Shown here one piece after another: positions 13,344-18,614 of a DNA stretch of 18,614 bases. Source of the DNA: JADJQU01 sp035490315 (lineage in GTDB: Bacteria > Planctomycetota > UBA1135 > GCA-002686595). The stretch spans positions 1-18,614 of the forward strand of contig DATHET010000209.1 in assembly GCA_035490315.1 (NCBI GenBank). The letters are read 5' to 3'. Under the pieces are notes generated by a model, which was not told where the DNA came from, made no database searches, and saw only the letters and a program-made list of their open reading frames with translations. The position numbers and the translations under genes were made by a program. Positions within the stretch are counted from its first letter, which is position 1; each line of letters opens with the position of its first letter.

Positions 13344-14101
13344 GCTTTGACCTTTGCCAGGCGGTTGATCTGTGCCGCGCAGTAACCCGCGCCGAAACCG
13401 TTGTCGATGTTGACCACGCTCACGCCCGCTGCGCACGAATTGAGCATGGCGAGCAGGGCGGCGAGCCCTTCGAAGGAAGCGCCGTAGCCCACGGAGGTAG
13501 GCACTGCAACCACGGGGCGCTCGACCAGGCCGCCGACGACGCTCGCCAGCGCGCCTTCCATGCCGGCGACCACCACGATCACGTTGGCGCGGCGCAGGAG
13601 ATCGACGTGGGCCAGGAGTCGATGGACCCCGGCGACGCCCACGTCGCGTAGCTCCTCGACCCGCGCGCCCAGAGCGCGCGCCGTGACGATCGCCTCTTCC
13701 GCGACCGGACCATCCGACGTGCCGGCGCTGGCCACGAGCACCAGGCCTTCGCCAGGGGGAGCCTTGGGATCGGCGACGGTGACCATGCGGGCGCGCTCGT
13801 GGTGCACGGCGCGCGGAAGGGCCGCGAGCAGCTCGCGCGCGCCCTCGTCGCCGACGCGGGTCACGATCAGGCGCCCATGGCGCGCGAGCAGGGCCGTGCT
13901 GATCTCGACCAGCTCCGAAAGGCTCTTGCCCTGGCCGAAGACCACCTCCGGATGGCCGCAGCGCAACTCGCGGTGCGTGTCGAGCCGGCTGTGGCCCAGA
14001 TCGTGGATCGGCGTCGCGCTCACGCGCGCCAGGCCGTCGCTGACACTGGTCGTTCCGTTCTTGATTTCCTGCAGCAGAGTTTCGAGTTGGTGAGCGTCCA
14101 C
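13340..14101 (-). CDS. larB: Nickel pincer cofactor biosynthesis protein LarB
   Basis: LarB carboxylates the pyridine ring of nicotinic acid adenine dinucleotide and cleaves the product to the mononucleotide, the first step to the nickel-pincer nucleotide of lactate racemase and related enzymes. The 253-residue product has the helical N-terminal region with LGHSRLDTHRELRCG (35-49) and PEVVFGQGK (51-59). The C-terminal domain is PurE-like: AGTSDGPVAEEA (126-137), MEGALASVVGGL (181-192), and PTSVGYGASFEGLAALLAML (201-220), then NSCAAGVSVVNIDNGFGAGY (221-240). Cys223 sits where I recall the catalytic cysteine in the Lactobacillus enzyme. The start is a GTG with no strong ribosome-binding site, 55 bases after tsaD. 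larC and larE are absent from the window. The end overlaps carA. Confidence 0.92.
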   Translation of the reverse strand: MDAHQLETLLQEIKNGTTSVSDGLARVSATPIHDLGHSRLDTHRELRCGHPEVVFGQGKSLSELVEISTALLARHGRLIVTRVGDEGARELLAALPRAVHHERARMVTVADPKAPPGEGLVLVASAGTSDGPVAEEAIVTARALGARVEELRDVGVAGVHRLLAHVDLLRRANVIVVVAGMEGALASVVGGLVERPVVAVPTSVGYGASFEGLAALLAMLNSCAAGVSVVNIDNGFGAGYCAAQINRLAKVKA

Positions 14102-14156
14102 GTGGCGGATTTCGAGCGCGAAGATTCTCGCAGTTCCGTCCGCCGCGCGCCAGCGC

Positions 14157-15173
14157 TCAACGCGCGCTCGCGTCGAGAGCCAGGTCGCTGGTGCGGCCGG
14201 CTCGCAGCAGCTGCCAGCCCAGGCCCGCGATCATCGCGGCGTTGTCGGTGCAGTAGATCGGCGAAGGGAACAGGCAGCGGATCCCCGACTCCGAGGCGCG
14301 CGCCTGCATCTGCTCGCGCAGGCGCCGGTTCGAGGCCACGCCGCCCACGATCGCGATCGTGTCGAGCCCGCGGCGGCGCGCGAATTCCAGGGTCGGCGCG
14401 ACCAGCGCGTCGATCGCCGCGGCCTGGAACGAGGCCGCGACGTCGGCCCGGTCGGGGATCGCATCCGGCTCGGGCGTGCGCGCCAGGGCATCCTGGCCGC
14501 GCAGGTGGTAGAGCACTGACGTCTTCAAACCGCTGAAGGAAAAATCGGGCTCGCCGCTCTTCGTGCGGTAGCGCGGGAAGGCGATCTTCTTGGGGTTCCC
14601 GCTCTCCGCGAGGCGAGCGATCGAAGGCCCGCCGGGATAGGGCAGGCCCAGCAGGTGAGCGACCTTGTCGAAAGCTTCACCCGCGGAATCGTCGCGCGTC
14701 TCGCTGATGCGCTCGAGCTCGGTCGGCGAGCGCACCTCGTAGAGCGCCGTGTGCCCGCCGGAAGCCACCAGGGTCAGATTCGGATAGGCCGCGTCGGGCG
14801 CTTCCATGATCGCGGCGTAGGCATGGGCCTCGATGTGATCGACTCCGACCAGCGGCAGGCCGCGCGCGTAGGCGAGCCCCTTGGCCGCCGACAGGCCGAC
14901 GAGCAGGGAACCGATCAGGCCCGGCCGCGTCGTGACCGCGATGGCCGCGAGGTCGGAGACGTCCACCCCCGCCTCCGCGAGCGCGCGATCGATCGCCGGC
15001 ATGACCGCGCGCAGGTGCGAGCGGCCGGCGATCTCGGGCACGACACCGCCGAAGGGCGCGTGCTCCTCGATCTGGCTCGCGATCACCGAGGAAAGCACCT
15101 CGCGGCCCGCGCGAACCACCGCAGCCGCTGTCTCGTCGCAGGACGACTCGATGCCGAGCACCAGCTCGCTCAC
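14157..15173 (-). CDS. tsaD: tRNA N6-threonylcarbamoyladenosine transferase TsaD
   Basis: TsaD transfers the threonylcarbamoyl group from threonylcarbamoyl-AMP to A37 of tRNAs that read ANN codons, working with TsaB and TsaE. The 338-residue product has the ASKHA-fold family motifs: GIESSCDETAAAVV at 7-20, the metal-binding His113 and His117 in VDHIEAHAYA, VASGGHTALYEV, and DDSAGEAFDKVAHLLGLPYP (161-180). IVGGVASNRRLR lies near 275, and the third metal ligand Asp310 is in CTDNAAMIAGLG. Length and motifs are fully typical. The GTG start overlaps the stop of the S41 protease gene by 4 bases (GTGA). The other t6A genes tsaB, tsaC and tsaE are not in the window. Confidence 0.96.
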   Translation of the reverse strand: MSELVLGIESSCDETAAAVVRAGREVLSSVIASQIEEHAPFGGVVPEIAGRSHLRAVMPAIDRALAEAGVDVSDLAAIAVTTRPGLIGSLLVGLSAAKGLAYARGLPLVGVDHIEAHAYAAIMEAPDAAYPNLTLVASGGHTALYEVRSPTELERISETRDDSAGEAFDKVAHLLGLPYPGGPSIARLAESGNPKKIAFPRYRTKSGEPDFSFSGLKTSVLYHLRGQDALARTPEPDAIPDRADVAASFQAAAIDALVAPTLEFARRRGLDTIAIVGGVASNRRLREQMQARASESGIRCLFPSPIYCTDNAAMIAGLGWQLLRAGRTSDLALDASAR

Positions 15174-16567
15174 GAGCGCTTCCCCAGAGCCCAGGGCCCT
15201 GGTCGCTCGCCTCGGAACAGTCCCAGGGCCGCCTCCAGCTGTGCGTCCGGCGGATGCGTCTCGATCAGCTCGATGCCCTCGATGGCTTCCCAGGCACGCA
15301 AGGCCTCGATCGCGCTGCGCGGGGGGTCGTAGTGCAGGAGAAAGGCGCGCACGCGAGCGGCTCCCTCGCGATTCAGGTCCACGCGCAGATCGGGAATCAG
15401 CCCGTGCTCACGTCCGCGCTGCACCGAGCGCTCGATGTTCGTGTGCGCGGGCGTGTAGTAGTACGCCGTCGTCAACTTGACCTTCGCGTCGTCGTCGCCG
15501 AACGAGCTGACCTTCTGCACCATGCCCTTGCCCCAGGTCGGCTCGCCGACGAGCACGGCGCGCCGGTGGTCCTGCAAGGCTCCAGCCAGGACTTCGCTCG
15601 CGCTGGCCGTGTTCCCGTCGACGAGCACCGCCAGCGGCAGCTGCACCAGCGTGGCCTCCACGCGCTTGGCCTCGTGGCGCGTCGGCTCGCCGCGGCCCTC
15701 CGTCGAGACGATCAACCCTCGATCGATGAAGCGATTCGCGACCCGCACGGCGGAGTGCAGCACCCCGCCGAGGTTGCCGCGCAGATCGATCACCAGTGCG
15801 CGCATCCCCTGGGCTTGCAGCAGCGCGATCGCGCGGTCGAACTCGACCGGAGTCTCCAGGCTGAACGAGTTGATCGCGAGGTAGGCGAGGCCCCGGTCGG
15901 CATCGACGATCGCGGCATGGCGGACCGTGGGATCGACGACGTCCGCGGGCACGAGCCGCAGCTTGCGTTCGGCCCCGTCGAGTCCGCGAACGGTCAACGC
16001 CACTTCGCTCTTGGAGTCGTCCGAGATCGCGGACTGGAATTCCGCTGCGCCGAGGTCGGCGCGCGCACGTCCGTCGACCGCCTGGATCGTATCGCCGGGG
16101 CGCAGACCCGCGAGATCCGCTGGCGATCCCGGCAGGGTGAACAGGACTCGACCCTCCTCGAGCGGCGGGCGGAACACCGCGCCGATGCCGCGGTAGTAGC
16201 CCGTCGTGTCGCGCTCCAGGTTGGCGATCTGGCTCTTGTCGTAGAAGCGCGAATAGTCGTCGAGGCGCTCGACCATGCCGTGGAGCGCCAGGTCGGAGAG
16301 CCTTTCGGGCTCGACGTCGCGCACGTAGTTCTCGCGCACCCAGTCGCGAACCGCGCGGTAGCGGGACACGTCGGAGTCCTCGCCACGCTGCCAGAGCATC
16401 AGAGTGCCGGTCGTCAGCACCAGCCCGCAGGCCATGCCCATCCAGAAAGATGCAGTGGGGGATCGCAACGCGGTTCTGCGCCTGGCGCTCGAGGATTCTA
16501 GTCGCGGCCGATCGCCAGGAGCTCTGGGCCCGGCCGGATGGCCCGGATTGTGTCCGATCGAGGACAC
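15170..16567 (-). CDS. Membrane-anchored C-terminal processing protease (S41 family, PDZ)
   Basis: The 465-residue product belongs to the carboxy-terminal processing peptidases, which cleave extracytoplasmic proteins near their C-termini. A basic, proline-rich leader of about 38 residues precedes one transmembrane helix (about 41-59), which would place the enzyme outside the cytoplasm as an anchored protein. A helical region (to about 125) leads to a PDZ domain (about 126-207) with PGSPADLAGLRPGD. The catalytic domain includes VIDLRGNLGG (259-268) and the Ser-Lys dyad: Ser322 in NTASASE and Lys347 in GEPTWGKG, 25 residues apart as in E. coli Tsp. The GTG start at 16567 is the only upstream candidate before the membrane helix. 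It is the first gene of the minus-strand block and overlaps tsaD by 4 bases. Confidence 0.92.
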   Translation of the reverse strand: MSSIGHNPGHPAGPRAPGDRPRLESSSARRRTALRSPTASFWMGMACGLVLTTGTLMLWQRGEDSDVSRYRAVRDWVRENYVRDVEPERLSDLALHGMVERLDDYSRFYDKSQIANLERDTTGYYRGIGAVFRPPLEEGRVLFTLPGSPADLAGLRPGDTIQAVDGRARADLGAAEFQSAISDDSKSEVALTVRGLDGAERKLRLVPADVVDPTVRHAAIVDADRGLAYLAINSFSLETPVEFDRAIALLQAQGMRALVIDLRGNLGGVLHSAVRVANRFIDRGLIVSTEGRGEPTRHEAKRVEATLVQLPLAVLVDGNTASASEVLAGALQDHRRAVLVGEPTWGKGMVQKVSSFGDDDAKVKLTTAYYYTPAHTNIERSVQRGREHGLIPDLRVDLNREGAARVRAFLLHYDPPRSAIEALRAWEAIEGIELIETHPPDAQLEAALGLFRGERPGPWALGKRS

Positions 16568-16598
16568 TTCCGCTCCCAGGGCTCGGCGGCCCGGAACT

Positions 16599-16625
16599 CT
16601 AACCAGCCTCGAGATCAGAGGTTAG
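16599..16625. other. Dyad CTAACC-N15-GGTTAG in the divergent intergenic region
   Basis: Six-base inverted arms sit 31 bases from the protease start and about 25 bases upstream of the sigma-54-like site. An internal CCTC/GAGG pair gives an alternative fold. The spacing could suit a dimeric regulator or a short hairpin, but arms of this length can occur by chance. Confidence 0.25.
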
Positions 16626-16648
16626 GCTGCTGCTCCCGAGGGGCCGAC

Positions 16649-16665
16649 TTGGCACGCGGATCGCT
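16649..16665 (+). promoter_or_regulatory. Sigma-54-type promoter candidate upstream of the EF-hand gene
   Basis: TTGGCACG, four bases, then TCGCT matches the -24/-12 consensus (TGGCACG-N4-TTGCW) except for one C in place of T. The invariant GG (16651-16652) and GC (16663-16664) are separated by exactly 10 bases. A transcript would start near 16676 and leave a leader of about 87 bases before the ATG at 16763. Sigma-54 promoters need an enhancer-binding activator; none is encoded here. In the rest of the 195-base gap I see only the dyad and no clear sigma-70 promoter. Confidence 0.4.
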
Positions 16666-16762
16666 GGCAGGGCGCGAGTCCGGTAAAGCTCAGCGAGCAG
16701 CCTTGCCGAGTGGACCTTGCCTCCGGAGCAACTCGCAAAAGCCTTCGAACGAGAACACGCCC

Positions 16763-18277
16763 ATGAGACCGATCCGCACCCTCAGTCTGCTCCTGATTCT
16801 CGGCGTCTCGCCGCTCACCGCTCAGGCTCCTGTCCGCGCCGCTCCGCTGTCCCGGCAAGCGACGGCCCAGCCGCAAGCTGCGGGGATGAGCTTGAAGGAG
16901 GCGCGCGATTCCTTTGCGAAAGCTGACGCCGACAAATCGGGCTCCCTGGCGCTCGAGGAGGCCGCGACTTCTGGCCTCGACAGCGGCGCATTCGCCGGGG
17001 CGGACGCCGATGCCGATGGGAAGCTGGACCAGGACGAGTTCCTCGTCGGAGCGGAGAGTCGCGCCGCCAAGCTGCCTGCCGGAGCTGCCGCCGATCTGAC
17101 GGCCGAATCGACCCGGTTGCAAGCCTTGCGGCGAGCGCAGAAGACCGAGGAGCTGAGGACACGACGCGAAGTCACGGCTCCGGGCGCCGCGCGGACCGGG
17201 AACCGCGCAGGCACTTCGCCCGCGAGCCCCGGCGAGCCCGCGGCGCCCGCGGACACTTCGGCCCCTGCGACCACCGCGCCCTCCGGGCCCGCGGCGGCGC
17301 GGCGTGCCCTCGCGCCAGCGACTCCGGCCGACCAGGAGAACCCCCAGGACCTTCGCGCGAGCATCGTCCGCCGGCTGTGGACTGGAGAGCTCAGCCCCGA
17401 GAAGGCGCGTGAGCTGCTCGAAGCGATAGATCGCCGTCTCGGAACGACGCCTCTGGAACAGCCCAAGACCGATGCCGCTCCGACCCCGGCGGGCGAAGCG
17501 GCCGGCCTGGTGCCCTCGGGCCCGAACCACGACCTGCGCGCGATCGAGGAGACGCTGAGCCGGCGGATTCGCAAGAGCGAGGTCGACTCCGACAAGGCCA
17601 AGGAGCTGTATGACAACACCATCCGCCGCGTCGAGAACGCTCGCGGGGCTGGCTCGCCCCAGGCTCCCGCGGCGGGAGCAACGACCGCGCCGCCGAATCC
17701 TGAGGGTATCCGAGCGCGGATCGCCGAAGCTCAGTCCGACCTGACGAGGCGCTTGCGCAACGCCGAGGTCACTCCAGAGCAGGCCGCGCTTCAGCAAGCC
17801 GCCCTCGTCAAGCGCCTGCGCAACACCGTCGAAGGCCTGAAGGAAGGCTCGCAGCCGACAGCGGGCGCGTCGGGAGAACCTGCCGCGCCTCCTGCTCCTG
17901 GCGGGAACACACCTGCTGCCGCGGACCAATCCAGCCCGTCCGTGCCGAATCCTGCCAGGCCGCGACCGGAATCCACGGTCCCCACTGCTCCCGCTGCCGC
18001 GACACCGCCCGTCAGCCTGCCGGCGCGGCGCGCGAGCGATCCTGCGGCGCCGGTTCAGCCGGCACCCGGGGCTGCTCGCGGGACGACGTCTGCCCCGACC
18101 CCGCCGGCCCAGCCCGCGTCGAATCCCCCCGCGCCTTCGCCCGTCGACGGAGGGCCGATCAAGCCCGCTCCTCCGCCGGCCAAGCCCGCTCCTCCGCCGG
18201 CCAAGCCGGCTCGCCCAGCACCGCCTGCCGCCAAGCCTGTCTCGCCTCCCGTTTCGGGTGGCGGAAAGAGCGCCTGA
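16763..18277 (+). CDS. Secreted EF-hand protein with three helical repeats and Pro/Ala-rich tail
   Basis: The 504-residue product begins with a signal peptide (basic MRPIR, hydrophobic core to about 16, likely cut after LTAQA near residue 22). Two canonical EF-hand loops follow: residues 55-66 (D-x-D-x-S-G-x-L-x3-E) and 81-92 (D-x-D-x-D-G-x-L-x3-E), both with complete calcium ligands. Three copies of a 24-residue helical motif come next, at 203-226, 267-290 and 329-352, joined by Ala/Pro linkers. They share RR(L/I)xxxE(L/V)x(P/S)(E/D)(K/Q)A near the start and (R/K)R(L/V) at the end. From about 365 the chain is Pro/Ala-rich and presumably disordered, ending in a PAKPAPP tandem and GGGKSA. No enzyme domain is visible. 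A sigma-54-like site lies upstream and a strong hairpin downstream. Calcium-dependent structural or adhesive roles are guesses. Confidence 0.85.
   Translation: MRPIRTLSLLLILGVSPLTAQAPVRAAPLSRQATAQPQAAGMSLKEARDSFAKADADKSGSLALEEAATSGLDSGAFAGADADADGKLDQDEFLVGAESRAAKLPAGAAADLTAESTRLQALRRAQKTEELRTRREVTAPGAARTGNRAGTSPASPGEPAAPADTSAPATTAPSGPAAARRALAPATPADQENPQDLRASIVRRLWTGELSPEKARELLEAIDRRLGTTPLEQPKTDAAPTPAGEAAGLVPSGPNHDLRAIEETLSRRIRKSEVDSDKAKELYDNTIRRVENARGAGSPQAPAAGATTAPPNPEGIRARIAEAQSDLTRRLRNAEVTPEQAALQQAALVKRLRNTVEGLKEGSQPTAGASGEPAAPPAPGGNTPAAADQSSPSVPNPARPRPESTVPTAPAAATPPVSLPARRASDPAAPVQPAPGAARGTTSAPTPPAQPASNPPAPSPVDGGPIKPAPPPAKPAPPPAKPARPAPPAAKPVSPPVSGGGKSA
18161..18211 (+). repeat. 21-bp tandem repeat in the EF-hand gene tail
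   Basis: Two identical 21-base units lie at 18161-18181 and 18182-18202, followed by a diverged partial unit from 18203. Each full unit encodes KPAPPPA. Exact identity at synonymous positions suggests recent slippage duplication and likely length variation between strains. Confidence 0.85.
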
Positions 18278-18302
18278 GAGCGAGTCAGGGAACCTAGAAA
18301 AC

Positions 18303-18338
18303 CAGCGCGCCGCCGCGAGTTCTCGCGGCGGCGCGCTG
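18303..18338. terminator. Perfect 17-base hairpin between convergent genes, likely bidirectional terminator
   Basis: Arms 18303-18319 and 18322-18338 are exact reverse complements, giving a 16-17 pair GC-rich stem with a very short loop. It lies 25 bases after the EF-hand stop and 21 bases after the stop of the minus-strand gene. In the minus direction it is followed by GTTTTC, a short T-run; in the plus direction the downstream sequence is only weakly T-rich. It probably serves both genes. Confidence 0.8.
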
Positions 18339-18359
18339 TGGTTCCATCCTTCGTGTCGC

Positions 18360-18614
18360 TCAGTTCCGGAAGCTCACCTTCTTGAAGAACTGGGTGTCGT
18401 CGAAGCGGACGGACGTGCCGGGCCCGACGATGCGGTGAGGGTCGTCTGCGTCGATTCCGTAGCCGAGGCGCGCCAGCTCTTTTTCGCAGGTGCGCAGCTC
18501 GCGGCGCTGGACCGACAACTCGGCCTCTAGGCTGGGGCTGTTTTCACCCCGGACAGAGCGTGCTTCCATCGCTTCGATGGCGCAGGTACGTTCGCGGACT
18601 TCACGGCCGATGGC
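18360..18614 (-). CDS. C-terminal part of an unidentified protein (5' end outside window)
   Basis: The frame is open to the window edge, so at least 84 residues of a longer protein are visible. An internal Met codon at 18569 is not treated as the start because the frame continues upstream with similar composition. The visible first half is rich in Glu, Arg and Leu (EVRERTCAIEA, ELSVQRRELRTCEKELARLG) and probably forms an alpha-helix or coiled coil. The second half (GIDADDPHRIVGPGTSVRFDD) looks like a small loop or beta-rich end, finishing in FFKKVSFRN. I recognise no family. It converges on the EF-hand gene and shares the hairpin at 18303-18338. Confidence 0.6.
   Translation of the reverse strand, partial: AIGREVRERTCAIEAMEARSVRGENSPSLEAELSVQRRELRTCEKELARLGYGIDADDPHRIVGPGTSVRFDDTQFFKKVSFRN

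Noticed and set aside
12138..13385. 415-codon plus-strand frame opposite carA
   Set aside because: CarA on the minus strand has the full catalytic triad and conserved domains; the plus frame is a shadow.
15254..16501. 415-codon plus-strand frame opposite the S41 protease
   Set aside because: The protease has complete catalytic and PDZ motifs; the opposite frame has none.
16622..17929. 435-codon minus-strand frame opposite the EF-hand gene
   Set aside because: The plus strand encodes a signal peptide and two complete EF-hands; the minus frame shows Arg/Gly-rich shadow composition.
1..18614. CRISPR array, tRNA or rRNA gene, transposase, phage or defence system
   Set aside because: I looked for spaced direct repeats, tRNA-like arms and transposase or nuclease motifs and found none. 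All genes share the same GC-rich style, so there is no sign of recent transfer.

Overview
This is an 18.6 kb stretch of GC-rich bacterial chromosome, almost fully coding, with no RNA gene, CRISPR array, insertion sequence or phage gene that I can see. Strong codon bias produces very long open shadow frames on the opposite strand, so genes were chosen by recognisable protein motifs, not by length. Membrane-anchored enzymes, an extracytoplasmic sensor domain and a secreted EF-hand protein suggest an organism of Gram-negative type. An early-branching GC-rich phylum such as Planctomycetota would fit the gene mix (HAMP/SpoIIE phosphatase, LarB, EF-hand proteins with Pro/Ala tails, a sigma-54-like site), but this is an impression and not a demonstration.

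Layout. (1) 2-10439, plus strand: a tightly packed run of eight genes. The order is ftsK (C-terminal part), an FtsK-like protein without a motor, rimO, pgsA, pgpA, a HAMP/SpoIIE-type phosphatase, a MazG-like protein and priA. Several junctions are 4-base start/stop overlaps or gaps under 10 bases. The run joins chromosome translocation, ribosome modification, the last two steps of phosphatidylglycerol synthesis, signalling, nucleotide hydrolysis and replication restart. (2) 10452-16567, minus strand, convergent with priA. In transcription order: a membrane-anchored S41 protease, tsaD, larB, carA, a flavin amine oxidase and a small His/Glu/Asp-bearing membrane protein. The protease-tsaD and larB-carA junctions overlap by 4 bases. 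(3) 16568-16762: a divergent intergenic region with a sigma-54-like site and a dyad. (4) 16763-18277, plus: a secreted protein with two EF-hands, three copies of a helical repeat and a Pro/Ala-rich tail. (5) 18303-18338: a perfect hairpin between convergent genes. (6) 18360-18614, minus: the C-terminal end of an unidentified, probably helical protein.

The most unusual item is the second gene. It has an FtsK-like four-helix membrane domain, a long Ala/Pro/acidic linker and an FtsK gamma-like winged helix, but no RecA-type ATPase between them, and it lies directly downstream of a real FtsK motor. Other points of note are the phosphatase with a substituted metal-site aspartate, the three-copy helical repeat in the EF-hand protein, the sigma-54-like site before that gene, and larB coupled to carA with no larC or larE in view.
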